This document shows, piece by piece, positions 28,476 to 43,488 of a stretch of DNA of 64,000 nucleotides. The translations under genes and the position numbers were made by a program. The notes below the pieces were generated by a model. It had not been told where the DNA came from. It saw only the letters and a program-made list of their open reading frames with translations, and searched no databases. The DNA lies in assembly GCF_041146395.1 (NCBI RefSeq), contig NC_091008.1, positions 6,027,501 through 6,091,500 of the forward strand. Direction: 5' to 3'. This DNA is from Eulemur rufifrons (lineage: Eukaryota; Chordata; Mammalia; Primates; Lemuridae). Every line of letters begins with the position of its first letter. The stretch's first letter is position 1.

Positions 28476-30410
28476 GAATGCTGTTGCCTGCAGACCTGAA
28501 TTCTCCGCTGTCAGCTCAAACTGAAATGTCCACGGCGTGCAAAGTCTGCTTGCTTAGCCAAACCTTTCCTAGAACGCAGGGAAGGTGACAATGGTACAGT
28601 TCTGTGCTTTCCATACGAAAGTACCCAGTCAGTGGCCTCAGACGTGTCATAAATACCCTGTCCATCATGTTTACAGTTTCTCCATGGTGCAGAGGGTCAG
28701 GCGTAAAGAGACAGAAGAGAGGAGTAATAACAGATCAAAATCATTGCATTCTCCTCAACCTCCTCAACTTTCCAAAGCTTGTTTTCAGACAGTGGGATTA
28801 AAGCCCGAGGTCTGTCCGGAAAGTAACCAGGCCTTGTTCATAGAATGAGAACGGTTACCTGGCCAGGTACTTTCTTGATAGACCTTGGTATATACCGTAT
28901 ACACAAGCTATAAATTCAATGTGAAATAACACCTTGCGTTTGCCCTAATGGTGTTACTGAAAAGAATCCAGAGCACTTTCATGTTCCATTAATTCATTTA
29001 TTAGATCTTTACAGCCTCCCCGTAAATTAAGTTTCTCTGACTGCTTAGTCTGCATTCAGTATTTATTATCAAATGCCTAAAGATTCAGAGGAAAGTAACT
29101 TCCCTTTTCTAGCTGGTTCTTATAAATTAATCTTGTCCTCCTTTTAACCCTCTCTTCCTCTGGTCTGGTTTCATTCATTGCATTTACTTTTCTTCTGATT
29201 AAATCTGAAAGAGAGAACTTACCTTATTTTGTGGCGTGGAGTCCACTTTTCCTCCTTTAGCAGTGTGTTGCGACTCAATAAATACATTTGAATAATTGTA
29301 CTCCTCACCCATGTTGCATCCATCTGGCCCACAAACGTTTATTGAGCACTTACTATGTGCTGCGTTTTATCAGGAAGACAAAGGGGTAGCATATACTCCT
29401 GGCTTCAGTGTTCACGATCCGGCTGGGAAAACAAGATAAACATAGAATTACATTTATCATAATGGGATCGTATTTCATCTGGAAGTAAATTGAAACGCCG
29501 TGTCCTTGTTTCACATTTATTTTCAGATGTTTTCAGCTCAGCTCACGGGCAACAGGCCAATCTGCTTAGAACCGGTTTTTATTGTCTCTGGCAGTACCAA
29601 CAGGCTGGCTTCTGGCGTCCTGCTGCCCTCCCTACATGCTGGGTAATGGAAGTTGCAGATAGCTACAGAAATAGACTAAGTTAAGGGAAAAACCTGGAGT
29701 GACGGTAGTAATTATACTCCCTGAAATGCAGAACCACAGGCATTCAGCTACACATGCACCCATGTAGTCCAGATCTGGGCAGGGAAAGGGTGGCACACTC
29801 AAGAGGGTAACTAAAAAGAGTTAAATGAAAGGACTGTTTACAAAGGGTGTAGTCAGAGAGGCCAGTAAAGAGGCAACGAGAAATGATGGAGGACCCAGGG
29901 ACCCGGGAAGTCACTACCACGTCCAGGCCTGCAGGGGGAAGGGGAGGGAAAGAAGTTTCCAGAGCTGAGGAGAGCTGGAATCGTGGGAAAGGTGTTACAT
30001 ACGAGCTGTGGCCTTAGGTGGAGGAATGCATCTGCTCAGACCTGCGGCAAGAGAGAGAGAGGCTGAAGCCTCCTCTCAGGTTTCTTCCTGGTACCTCCTG
30101 CTGCCCGACCCGGCTCAGAAGGGCAGGAAACCCAGGTGAGTGTTGTTGATGACCGGCACGATTCCCTGTGGCGTTTTGGGAGGCCATGGTGGGTGGGTTT
30201 GTGATAAGGTATTTCTAAAGCAGGAAACTCCAGCTGGGGAGAGGGATAAGAGGGCACAGGGAAGAGACCACAGCCTCAGAGTTTAACTTAGCCAATCACG
30301 TTTCCAAGCCCCCTCCTGCTATGCCAGTTGCGATACAGCTTAGATACATAGTTGTATGTTGTATGCCAAGATGCTAACATTCTATTGCTTCCTACTTTGG
30401 GGAGAAAGGG
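28476..30410. other. Long unassigned stretch (about 1.9 kb)
   Basis: 29310-29450 resembles a MIR/L2-class 'tracking' fragment (attgagcacttactatgtgc). 29790-30130 reads like an ancient mammalian repeat whose family I cannot name. No coding exon seen. Confidence 0.4.
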
Positions 30411-30411
30411 G

Positions 30412-30799
<388 letters not shown>

Positions 30800-30863
30800 T
30801 AGAAGAAAAGGAAGTAAAATAAAGGTGAATAGTTATGCAGGGTTTCCCTGGAAAAATCCCAAG

Positions 30864-30865
<2 letters not shown>

Positions 30866-30901
<36 letters not shown>

Positions 30902-30906
30902 CGCAC
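30866..30906 (+). repeat. (AC)n microsatellite
   Basis: About 14 uninterrupted AC dinucleotides, then AC with G interruptions (cacgcacacacgcac). Confidence 0.95.
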
Positions 30907-30990
30907 CCTCCCACCCACGACAAAAGCCATCCTAAGGTTTGTAATGCAAAAACTCCCTGTATAGCAACAAGCTGAATGGATAAATATGAT

Positions 30991-30999
30991 AAATTAAAA

Positions 31000-31035
<36 letters not shown>

Positions 31036-31040
31036 CAAAA
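30991..31040 (+). repeat. A-rich (AAAAC)n/(AAAC)n simple repeat
   Basis: aaaacaaaac followed by aaacaaacaaac and an A-run; may be the tail of an old retroposon. Confidence 0.8.
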
Positions 31041-31997
31041 ACTCCCTGAATGGCGTCTCCTCGGAAACATGCAGATAATCTGTGCTTAGGATCTTAATTA
31101 CTTAGAATAATTTGTGAGAGCATTCTAGGGATATCGTAAGACACAAGTAACTCTCGAGTGTCACAATTTACCAACTGCTTAGCCAGTTAAGGCTCTGGGA
31201 CCCTCTGCTTGTCACAGTGGCCATTTCTGGCCATGGATTCCCAGGCGTTGTCTGTTGGTGACGGAGTTCTTCTAGGCCACTGGGCTTTCATCGAGGAGCT
31301 GGCAGAAGAAAGTAGCCTGCCTTTATCTCCCTGGCCTCCAATTCCACGTGATCTTGACCCAACAGTGGCCACTGTAACCAAAGGGTCTTCATGATCAAGA
31401 AACTCAGCTAGAGAGCAATGAGGACAGAGAAGCAGATGTTGTGCTTGTCAATGAGGTCACTAGTGTCCCTTGTACGAGCTTCGTGGAGCAGACCTTCCCA
31501 CCTGGCGTGCCGAGGCAGCCTGGAGTGTCAGGAATAATTACAGGTGGGCTGAAGATAAACCGACACGGTCAGGAGCAGCTAAAGCGACTTTGTTATCCCC
31601 AGGTGCCAAATGAATGTAATCATTTCCTTTGGGTGCCGCAGCATGGAGAGGTTGGAAAGAAGCTGCAGACTGCAGCCACAGCGGCGCAAGTCAACCTGCG
31701 ACTCTAGAGGGCTAAGCGGAGAAAGGGAGGCGGAAGCTACAGGTGTGGAGAGTTCCTTCAACACACAGGTCATGGAAGGAGAGAGAGGGATGGAGAGGTT
31801 CCAAGCAGATTCAGCAGGCAGATGCTTGGGCACACACGCAGAGAGTGGGAAGAGAGGAAGAAATGAAAGACGCAGGAGACAAAAGGTACGTAAGTGCCGG
31901 GGGGAAGGCTGAGGGCGTCACCGCCACCACTGCTATTCTCTTTATGAAATACGAGGCTGAGTTAACAGCTGAGAGTGAAAAGGCAGGGTCTCCATGA
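31041..31997. other. Unassigned stretch
   Basis: Overlapping short frames on both strands (31610-31912, 31743-31997), Arg/Glu-rich, unrecognised. Confidence 0.4.
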
Positions 31998-32009
31998 GAG
32001 TTTAAGAGA

Positions 32010-32358
32010 GGCCGGGCGCGGTGGCTCACGCCTGTCATCCCAGCACTCTGGGAGGCCGAGGCGGGAGGATCGCTCGAGGTCAGGAGTTCGAGACCAGCCT
32101 GAGCAAGAGCGAGACCCCGTCTCTACTAAAAATAGAAAGGAATTATATGGACAGCTAAAAATACATATAGGAAAAAAAAAAAAATGAGCCGGGCGTGGTG
32201 GCGCATGCCTGTAGTCCCAGCTACTCGGGAGGCTGAGGCAGGAGGATCGCTTGAGCCCAGGAGTTTGAGGTTGCTGTGAGCGAGGCTGACGCCACGGCAC
32301 TCTAGCCCGGGCAACAGAGCGAGACTCTGTCTCCAAAAAAAAAAAAAAAAAAAAAAAA
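32010..32358 (+). mobile_element. Alu, sense
   Basis: Perfect 12-bp duplication gagtttaagaga at 31998-32009 and 32359-32370. Long pure A-tail, so probably among the younger copies. Confidence 0.95.
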
Positions 32359-32734
32359 GAGTTTAAGAGAAAGATCTGAAATACTGACGGTCAGAAATGA
32401 GGTCGGGAGCTGGCAATAGATAAGTAAAAATTTGCGGGTGTTGAAAGGCCAGCTGAGAACGGAGCTCATACATTTGTAATGAAGCTGGTCAACAGAGTCA
32501 ACAGAGTCACACGTGAGCACGGCTGTGCCAGGACCCCCGGGTGCTTGAGCAGAGACAGTGGGTCGACGGTTTCATCTAAGAGCAAGACCTGGAGGAGCAG
32601 CCGTGGTGGGAGGACAGGCTGGCAGGGGAAACTGAGGCAGCTGCTAACCAGAGGAGGAACAGAGTTTGCACTTGCGAGGATATGAGCTCCGCCTTAGTTG
32701 TCCTTTCATTGCTGTATTTCCGGTACCCAGAGGT

Positions 32735-32918
32735 CCTTGACCTTACTGGTGAATTAGAATCACCTAGAAAGCTTTCACGATTCCTCATACCTAAGCTGCA
32801 CCATAAACCAATTTAATTAAAATCTCTAAGTCCCAGGCACTTTTTTTTTTTTTTTTTTTTTTTTAAAGCTCTCTGATTCCAGCAAACAGCTAAGGTTGAG
32901 AACAACTCGTGTGGAACA
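32735..32918 (-). mobile_element. MER5A-like hAT-Charlie remnant with a T-tract inside
   Basis: 'ggtgaattagaatcacctag', 'aaagctttcacgattcctca', 'aatctctaagtcccaggcac' and 'aaggttgagaacaactcgtg' follow the order of MER5-type elements. A run of 24 T (32841-32864) interrupts it. Orientation uncertain. Confidence 0.6.
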
Positions 32919-32985
32919 ATGTCTGCGTAAAGTAGAAACTTAAGAAAATTAATTCCGTGAAGGAGGTGATGAAATTCAGGTTAGA

Positions 32986-33327
32986 GGCCGGGCGAGGTGG
33001 CTCACCTCTGTAATCCTAGCACTCTGGGAGGCCGAGCTGGGAGGATCGCTTGAGGTCAGGAGTTCAAGAGCAGCCTGAGCAAGAGAGAGACTCCATCTCT
33101 ACCAAAAATAGAAAGAAATTATGTGGACAGCTAAAATTATATATATATAGAAAAAAATTAGCCGGGCGAGGTGGCGCATGCCTGTAGTCCCAGCTACTCG
33201 GGAGGCTGAGGCAGGAGGATCGCTTGAGCCCAGGAGTTGGAGGTTGCTGTGAGCGAGGCTGACGCCACGGCACTCTAGCCTGGGCAACAGAGCGAGACTC
33301 TGTCTCAAAAAAAAAAAAAAAAAAAAA
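32986..33327 (+). mobile_element. Alu, sense
   Basis: Complete dimer, linker with (TA)n expansion (tatatatatatag), A-tail of about 25. No clear target duplication. Confidence 0.95.
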
Positions 33328-34345
33328 GAATAGTGAATAACAGAGAGGGAAATGCTGTTTAAGTTCCCTTCCTTGACTTAAAATTGTGCTGGAGGCTGTT
33401 CTGCCCAGGGCTTCTACTGGACAAAATTAAAAACAAAAACGAACCATAAAACACCTTCTTCTGCACATCCCATGATACTTTTATGAGAAAAACAGTTGAG
33501 GCCAATGACCTTTAGAATGGCATTTATTTTTTATTTGAGTAAGATATTTATTACTCATTTATCTTATCGCGATTTGCAATCTCTGCATGGACTCGGCCAA
33601 GTCACATTGTGCTCTGACGGTGAATTAGGCAATTCCAGGGAGCCGGGCTCCCACAAAAGAGCTCATTTACGCCCCCCCTCCTCCCCCCCAACACCTAAGC
33701 CATTTCCAGGGAATTATTTTAAAATAGTTGGAGAGGGCATGGTCAGGTGGTAGAGATGTTTGTGACTCATTATGGGATTTTATGAAGAAGTACTTGTCCT
33801 CCTCCTCCGGGTAAGGTAAACATTAAACTTCTGGAAGGAAAACTGCGGTGCTAATCATCTCCGCGGCACCGCTGGTCACATGGTGTGTCTGGGGGCAGCT
33901 CCAGGTGGCACACAGAGGACTCGTGGTACAGCAAGGTGTGACTAAGACTTGCTCTCTGTGGAAGACGACGAGCACCCAAGCCAGCAAACACTTGCAAGGA
34001 TCCTCTGGCACCTGCGCGTGTGGCCACATGTTGGCGACTTTCAGGAGGATCAGTACAGCGGGTGACAGGAGGTGAATCTAAGAGACGGTCACTGTCAACT
34101 CTGTCTGTACACGAGGACAGAGGATATTTCAAACCGAACACGTGACACCTTCTGCCTCCAGTTTTGGTCCCCTCCGTCCCACTGCCCAGGTGCTTTCTAG
34201 AATGCCCTTCTGGTTTCATCGCTCCCCTGCTACAGCCCACGCCATAGTGGCCGGTTTCTCCCATTGCTCAGGGGGAAGCTGCGAGAATAACTGGAAAGGT
34301 CTGTAATGACGTGATTTCTGCCTGCCACGCCCAGCTCTCACTCTT
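33328..34345. other. Unassigned stretch
   Basis: No recognised repeat. The 137-codon minus-strand frame 33851-34264 opposes two plus-strand frames and is not recognised. Confidence 0.4.
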
Positions 34346-34347
34346 CT

Positions 34348-34682
<335 letters not shown>

Positions 34683-34699
34683 TGACTTTTTTTGCCGGA

Positions 34700-34890
34700 C
34701 AGTATTAGCTCACACTGAGTGTTCAGCACTCACCAGACCCTGCATCAAGCATTTTTCTTGGCCTGTCTAAGATGATTTTCATGACAGTCTTGTCAGGGAG
34801 ACACTTGATTACGAATAATTAAAGGGAGGTTTATGTTAAGTCATTTGCCTAAGTCACGCGGTGAGTCATCGTCATAAGCGCAGGATGGTG
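34700..34890 (-). repeat. MIR fragment, antisense (weak)
   Basis: 'ctgagtgttcagcactcacc', 'gatgattttcatgacagtct' and 'gtcatttgcctaagtcacgc' are a diverged antisense MIR. A 'gggaaactgaggcacaggta' block at 34990 may be a second MIR. Confidence 0.5.
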
Positions 34891-36199
34891 TCGGTCTCGC
34901 CTCTCATTTGATCCACGGCAGCAGGTGCACACCTGGCACCTGCATTTGAGGTGTGCCGGGCGGATCTCAGCCTCACATCCCAACAGGACGGGAAACTGAG
35001 GCACAGGTAAGAAACAGCCAGGTTCAGACTGAGCAGCGGGCTCCAGGGACCCAGCACTGAACTGCTCCACAGTTCTTCCTTCGAAGGAACAGAAATGCTT
35101 AGAATTGCAGAAATTTTAAGGAAATAAATAGCCAACAAATCAAAGCAAACCGAGATGCCACCACGCAGTAAGGCGACTCCTCAGTCCTTGAGACCATTTC
35201 CCATGAACTCTTCCATGGCACCGACAGCAGGGTGGAAGTGTCCGAAAGAATCTTTCTTTTATCCTGGGGCATCCAAACTCCACCAAGTAGTCATCAGTGC
35301 TATAAAAATATTCAACTAAAACATTTCCTTCATTCTTCCGGCGCTGACATATGTCACTTGAGTGACAGTCTCTGGAGAAAATGGGGAGAGGAATCCAATG
35401 GGGTTAAGGTGAAGAGTTGAAGCCAACCGGCTCTGCTGGAAGAGGGATGGCTGCGGTCTGGGGAAAAAAAGAATAATGGAAAAATCTCTGCAGCTCCTAA
35501 CAAGGACAGAAAGTTTAGTTTGGCCTCGTCAAGTACAAACAGAGCTTGGGTGGCGGAGGAAAAAAAATCGAAGGAGTGAGCTCGCCGTTGCCTTCTTCTC
35601 CCTTCCCCCGTGGAAAGTTTTATCGCTCTGTTGTTTCTGCTTTCTGAGCTGTTTTGATACTTTTTTACCCCCCAAAGAATTGTTTTAAAAAGTCATCTCG
35701 TCATTTTTTTCCTTTTTAGAAAATAAATGTAAAAAAATGATCTGATCTGGAGAAGGTAGAAAATAAAATTTAAAAAAAAAGGAAAAATGAATAAAAAATA
35801 TTTATTTTGGGGGGATGATGATGGGAGGGAGGAAGGCAAGGGACGGCTGAGCGAGGGGTCCCCCCGTCAATCATCAGGTGCCAGGTCCCTGCAGCTGCGG
35901 TGGCTCTAGCAAAGGCCACCCCGGTCACTGTCACACATTTGGTGCCAGAACCTTATCTGACTTGGCCGTTGTCTTCTCTGTAGCACCCACTGTCCTGTGA
36001 CGTGCGTGGCTGAGACCACGTCCTGCGGGACAGCGCACCTTGGCCCCTCGGGCAGCTGCGTCAACCCAGTGACTCCATCACACGCTGTCTGATCACTGCT
36101 GTTCTCGGATTTTTTTTATGTGAAAGAAAGAAACTGCTATGTTGTTTGAGTCCCTGTTACTTTGGGTTTTCTAAAACTTGCAAACCACATCTACACCTA
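34891..36199. other. Unassigned stretch with AT-rich core
   Basis: 35690-35815 is A/T-dominated, followed by a GGGGGGATGATGATGGGAGGG block. No exon recognised. Confidence 0.4.
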
Positions 36200-36312
36200 A
36201 TTCATACAGTAAGGAAAGTTTTAATTTAAATGCAGTGACAAGCTATGAAAGGATTTCTTTAGAAGTTGAGGTGAAATTCATAAAACCAACCATCTAAAAG
36301 TGAACGGTTCAT
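36200..36312 (-). mobile_element. Old L1 fragment, antisense
   Basis: 'aagttgaggtgaaattcata' and 'catctaaaagtgaacggttc' match a common antisense L1M 3' UTR segment. Confidence 0.5.
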
Positions 36313-36655
36313 GGCCGGGCGCGGTGGCTCACGCCTGTAATCCCAGCACTCTGGGAGGCTGAGACGGGAGGATCGCTCAGGGTCAGGAGTTCGAGACCAG
36401 CCTGAGCAAGAGTGAGACCCTGTCTCTACTAAAAATAGAAAGAAATTATCTGGACAACTAAAAATATATAGAAAAAATGAGCCAGTCATGGTGGCACATG
36501 CCTGTAGTCCCAGCTACTTGGGAGGCTGAGGCAGGAGGATCCCTTGAGCCCAGGAGTTGGAGGTTGCTGTGAGCGAGGCTGATGCCACGGCACTGTAGCC
36601 TGGGCAACAGAGCGAGACTCTGTCTCAAAAAAAAAAATAAATAAAAATAAAAAAG
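36313..36655 (+). mobile_element. Alu, sense
   Basis: Complete dimer with a TAAA-rich tail, inserted in the preceding L1 fragment. Confidence 0.95.
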
Positions 36656-37239
36656 ACTGGATGGGAGGGGCAGAAAGGGAGGTAGGAAGTGGGGACGTTC
36701 TTTCAGGAAGCTTTGGCTGCAAAGGGATGGGGCAGCCGCCCAAATAATTAAGGAAGGATTTAAACTAAAGAAATAAAAAAATAAAGTAATAATACCTAGC
36801 TAACACATCAATTAGTGCAGGGTTTATAAAGCAGAGCAAAGTCCCCCGCCCCACCCTTTCCAACTCCTGGTTCTCTGTTCGCTGACAAACACTGACACGC
36901 GGTCGCCCTCAGCACAGGGGCAGGGCCGTGGTTTCCTGCCTGGAGGAGGAGGGCACGGACCACGGGACCCACGCACGGCCTCTGCCTGCCGTCTGCTCCG
37001 AGAGGAGCATTCGCCGTCCTGTGAGCCAGCAGACGGGGCTCCACCATCCTCCGTCCAGTCCTCCCCAGCGCCCGGCCCCCAAGAGGAAGGCCTGCCCACA
37101 GGGGAGCAGGAAGTCAGGCCATTGGTCAGCACTGTCAGCATCACAAAGTCCTCGCTAGGAAAGGGCCCGTGCAAAGGTGAGAGGGGAAAAAAAAAACTCA
37201 CTCAGTTTGCAGCCCGGCTGGAAGTGAGAACTGCATCCC
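36656..37239. other. Unassigned stretch
   Basis: Moderately GC-rich at 36840-37090. Opposed short frames only. Confidence 0.4.
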
Positions 37240-37671
37240 ATGGGGCTCTGGGACTCAGGCCTGCGATCCCAGCACTCTGGGAGGCCTAAGGCAGGACGGC
37301 TGCTTGAGCCTAAGAGTTCGAGATCAGCCTGGGCAACCTTGCAAGACCCCATCTCTACAGAAAATTTTAAAAAATTAGCCGGGCATGGTAGTGTGTACCT
37401 TGTAGAGCCAGCTACTCCAGGATGCCGAGCTAGGAGTATTGCTTCTATCCAGGAGTTCGAGATCAGACTGGGCAACCTTGAAAGACCCCATCTCTACAGA
37501 AAATTTTAAAAAATTAGCCGGGCATGGTAGTGTGTACCTTGTAGTCCCAGCTACTGGGGATGCCGAGCCAGGAGTATTGCTTGAGTCCAGGAGTCTGAGG
37601 TTGTAGCGAGCTGTGATTGCACCACTACCCTCTAGGCTGGGAGACAGAGCAAGACCCTGTATCAAATAATA
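37240..37671 (+). mobile_element. Old Alu (AluJ-like) with a 139-bp internal tandem duplication
   Basis: Left arm, then right-arm start, then a second left-arm 3' half and linker, then the complete right arm. 'gagttcgagatcag' recurs at 37315 and 37454, and the blocks share the unusual words ttgtagagcc/ttgtagtccc and gtagtgtgtacc. The period is 139. Tail decayed to AATAATGATAAT. Confidence 0.9.
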
Positions 37672-37689
37672 ATGATAATAATATTTAGC

Positions 37690-37930
37690 AACTATAGCTA
37701 TGTGCCAGGCACTATTCTAACCATTTTATTTGCATTATCTGATTTACCCTCATATCGACCCTATGGAAGTGGTAGTGTGACTTTCTCTCTTCTGCAGAAG
37801 GTGTGACTGAGACCCTGAAAATTTCACTAGCCTGGCCAGGGGAGCGGAGCTGGTGCGTGGTGAGAAGTGGGGTTCAAATGCAGGAGTCTGACTCCAGAAC
37901 CTGTCTGACCACTAACCGGACTACACACTA
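37690..37930 (-). repeat. MIR element, antisense
   Basis: 'ctatgtgccaggcactattc', 'taaccattttatttgcatta' and 'gtggggttcaaatgcaggag' followed by 'tctgactccagaacctg' give a full antisense MIR. Confidence 0.8.
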
Positions 37931-39064
<1,134 letters not shown>

Positions 39065-39089
39065 AAAGATGTATGCTTCAGTTACTCTG

Positions 39090-39116
39090 TGTGTGTGTAT
39101 GTGTGTGTGTGTATAC
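39090..39116 (+). repeat. (GT)n microsatellite
   Basis: gtgtgtgtatgtgtgtgtgtgta directly beyond the composite Alu, with one A interruption. Confidence 0.9.
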
Positions 39117-39649
39117 ACCACACTATGGCTTTTCTATGAGATGACAATGACAATAATAATTATTATAATAATAAAAATTTATCATTGGTGCTATGAGCCA
39201 GGATCTCTGCTAAGCAGAACAGTGGGATAAAAATGAGATTTAATGAAAGACACGGAATGTTGCTAAGAGGTCAACGCACGTACACGCTGTCTGTGGTGCA
39301 CCGGGACAATATGCCACAGACTGAAAGGGAAGGAGGAGAGGGGTACAGAGCAGGTGATGCCACCTCGCAGCAGCAAGGATCTTTCTGCAGAGTGGCCGTC
39401 GGGACATCCTCAGCTGGAGCTTCTAAGCCATGACGTCCCTCTCCCCACAGGAGCCAATGCCTTGGTTGGACGGGCGTCCAGGGTGACTGCCCGGGTGGAA
39501 GCCTCTCCTCTAGTTGGCCTTCAGCAGCAGGAGGCTAGCAGTGGGGGACCGTCACACCCCTGGACAGGTGAAACAACCAAAGAAGGTGTGGGGAGGAGGT
39601 AACAGCTTGTGATCGGACCTCCCGTGGTCCCTTGGTGTTGGTGCACAAG
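39117..39649. other. Unassigned stretch
   Basis: ATA/ATT-rich at 39148-39180, then ordinary composition; no exon recognised. Confidence 0.4.
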
Positions 39650-39662
39650 CGCTGACTTGTTT

Positions 39663-39985
39663 TTTTTTTGAGACAGAGTCTTGCTCTGTCGCCTGGGCTA
39701 GAGTGCCATGGTGTCAGCCTCGCTCACAGCAACCTCAAACTCCTGGGCTCAAGCGGTCCTCCTGCCTCAGCCTCCCGAGTAGCTGGGACTACAGGCATGC
39801 GCCACCATGCCCAGCTAATTTTTTTCTCTATATATTTTTAGCTGTCCATATAATTTCTTTCTATTTTTAGTAGAGACGGGTCTTGCTCTTGCTCAGGCTG
39901 GTCTCGAACTCCTGACCTCGAGCGATCCTCCCGCCTCGGCCTCCCAGAGTGCTAGGATGACAGGCGTGAGCCACCGCGCCCGGCC
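39663..39985 (-). mobile_element. Alu, antisense
   Basis: Perfect 13-bp duplication cgctgacttgttt at 39650-39662 and 39988-40000. The T-tract is short. Confidence 0.95.
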
Positions 39986-40000
39986 TTCGCTGACTTGTTT

Positions 40001-40980
40001 GGTGCAGAGAATGCTTGAAATACACCTGGTGCGCACAGCACAGAGATTTCACAAGGCCTGTACAGCCAGTGCCTGAGGCCATTCTAGAGGCTTAATTTGA
40101 GGAAAAGTTGGCAACGACTGGATTAAGGTGCAACTAGGTATTAATAGATGTTTAACCAGATGTCAGTACGAGGTGGCTAATGATTTATGCCACTTTGGAG
40201 ACTATGTAGACGCCAAGGTGTCATTTCAGCTACTGTCTGCCCTTCCTACACTTTGTTTCCCGAGGAGAATTACCGTGGAAGAGAGCCACAAGCAGGCGAG
40301 CTCCGGCTGGGATAACTATACTGCTCCTACCTTAGCCTCCCAGAGTCCCACAGATGCTGGCAGAAGACAGGAGCCTCCGAGGACGGCGATGACGGACTTT
40401 ATCACCGGCTGCAAGAGCAGCTGCGTGAGTTTCCGCACAGCTGTGCCTGGTCCCAGCTCCAAATCCCCCGGGACGTCGCATGAGGCCGGGTGGCGCTGCA
40501 CGGCTGTGGTGCGCCGAGGAGAGGAATCCTCACACCTCCGTGGCACGTCCATGTCCACGGCCTCTCAACAGATAAAAAGCACAGACTTCATTTTCAATAT
40601 TCAACTGGTCACGTGCTTGTTGGCTATGACATAGTCCCTGTCTCTCTGTGAAAATTATATGCAACTCAAAGCAAAAACTCAAGGGTGAGCTACCTAGAGC
40701 CTCGGTCCTTGGACATTGCAGAAGGATCTCGAGGCAGGGGCCCTGCGAGGATGCTGTCTGCCCTGGGGCTGACCAGGCCTCCCCAGTCCTGCAAGCTGAA
40801 CACGAGCAGGGCCCGGGCGGTGGAACTCTGCCGTTGTTCTCTTTCTGGGGTGGGGAGTGGGAACTATTCGCTTCCTTTTCCCCTCTCCCCCTACCCCCTC
40901 CAGGTTGCATAAGGAACAAGTTCGAGAAGGATTGGACCTTACCAGAGCTGGGCTGTGGATGGGGAAAAGAATGATCAATT
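40001..40980. other. Unassigned stretch with several opposed frames
   Basis: The 168-codon plus frame (40128-40634) and 129-codon minus frame (40530-40919) show no recognised domain. I do not call genes. Confidence 0.4.
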
Positions 40981-40981
40981 A

Positions 40982-41336
<355 letters not shown>

Positions 41337-41652
41337 AGAAAATCCTAGTAGCACAAGTCGAACTAATTTTATAGGCAAGCTTAACTCACAACCTCTGCAT
41401 AAAAATGTGCGTACATATATTTTTCTCTAAATGTTTCAGGGAGAATGTGTACTTCCTTTTTCTTAATCCATATGGTTTCTTTCTCCTCTTTTTCTCTCTC
41501 GCTTTTTCTCTACCCTGTCTTTAATCTATCTCTCCTCATTCCTCTCCATTATGAAAATATTGCAGACAAGTCCTCCCAGACATCCTCTTGTCAGGAAAGA
41601 TAAGTTTTATTTCCATAAACCATAAGTGAATATGTATTTAAAAATAGGGTTG

Positions 41653-41956
41653 GCCAGGTGCAGTGGCTCATTCCTGTAATGCTAGCGCTTTGGGAGGCCG
41701 AGGTGGGAGGATCACTTGAGACCAGGAGTTTGAGGCCGGCCTGAGCAAGGGCGAGATCTCATCTCTGCAAAAAATAGAAAAATTAGCCGGGCATGGTGTC
41801 GTGTGTGCCTGTAGTCCCAGCTACTTGGGAGGCTGAGGCAGGAGGATCGCTTGAGCCCAGGACTTTGAGGTTGCTGTGAGCTACATGATGACGCCATGGC
41901 ACTCTAGCCTGGGTGACAGAGTGAGACCCTGTTTCAAAAAAATTAATTAAAAAATT
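41653..41956 (+). mobile_element. Older Alu (AluJ-like), sense
   Basis: Shorter linker without the tatatatag motif ('ctctgcaaaaaatagaaaaa'), many CpG-decay changes, tail aaaaaaattaattaaaaaat. Confidence 0.9.
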
Positions 41957-43488
41957 TGAAAAATAAAGTTGTATGTGTTTCTGGATAAATGTGCCTACAT
42001 TATCGTTTTTTAGTTTTTTTTTTAAATTAATAAATGTTATTTTTTTAGAGCACTTTTAGGTTCGTAGCAAAATTGAGCAGAAAGTACAGTGTTTCCATGT
42101 ACCCGTGACCCCCACACAGGCAGAACTTCCCATAGCACAGAGGTACATTGGTTACAACCGATGAACCTACGTTGACACATCATTGTCACCTGAAGCCCAC
42201 AGTTTACTCTAGGGTTCACTCCTGGTCTTGTACGTTCTATGGGTTTTGACACACTATAATGATATACGTTCCCCATTTCAGCACCATATAGAATTGTTTC
42301 GCTGCCCTAAAAGTCTGTGTGCTCTGCCTGTCACCCCTCTCTCCCTGACCCCAGACAGCCACTGATCCTTTTCCTGTCTCTATAGTTTTACCTTTGTCAG
42401 AAGGTCACAGACCTGGAATTATACAATACGTATGACACTACGTATTTGCAGATTGGCTTCTTTCACTTATTAATACGCACTTGAGTTTCCTCTGAGTCTT
42501 TCCATGGCTCGAGAGCTCATTTGTTTTTAGTGCTGAGTAAGATGCCATTGTCTGGATGTACCACGATTTATTTACTCGCTTACCTATTGAAGGATATCTT
42601 GGGTGCTTCTAAGTTTTGGCAATTATGATGAAAGCAGATATATAAACATCTGCGTGCGAGTTTTTGTGTGGACTTAAGTTTTCAGTTCCTTTGGGTAAAT
42701 ACCAAGGAATGCGATTGCTGGATTATGTGATAAAAGTATGGTTTATTTTTGAAGAAATTGCTAAGCTGTCTTGAAAAGTGGCCATACCATTTTGTGTTCC
42801 CCAAGGCAATGAATAACAATTCCTATTGTTCCCCATCCTTGTCAGCATTTGGTGGTGTCAGCATTTTGGATTTTGGCCATTATAATAAGTGTGTAGTGGT
42901 ATTTTGTTTTCATTTCCAATTCCCTAAACGACATACGACATGACGTGCCTTTTCATATGCTTGGTTGCCATCTGTGTATCTTCTTTGGAGAGGTGTCTAT
43001 TCGGTTTTTTGCCCATTTTCAAAAATTCTGTTCTTTTCCTTATTGTTGAGTTTTAAGAGTTTGTGTATTTGTGTATTTTGGATAACAGTTCTTTCTCAGA
43101 TGTGTATTTTGCAAATAATTTCTCTCAGTTTGTGGACTGTCTTCCTATTTTCTTGACATCATCTTCTGCAGAACAAAAGTTTTTAATTTCAATGAAGTCC
43201 AGTGTGTCAATTATTTCTTTCATGGATTGTGCTTTTGGTGTTGTATCGAAAAAGTCATCTTGATAACCAAACTAATCTAGATTTTTCTCCTCTGTTACCT
43301 TTAGGGGTTTTGTAGTTTTCTGTTTTACATTTAGGTCTGTGCTCCATCTTGAGTTAATTTTGACGAAGGGCATAAAGTGTGGGTCTGGATTAATATTTTT
43401 GCATGTGGGTGTCCAGTTCTTGTGGCGCCATTTGTTGAAAAGACTACCTTTGCTGTACTGCTTTACTCCTTTGTCAAAGATCAGTTCA

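Noticed and set aside
40128..40634. 168-codon frame (MQLGINRCLTRCQY...)
   Set aside because: No recognisable domain, no clear splice or promoter context, opposing frames on the minus strand.
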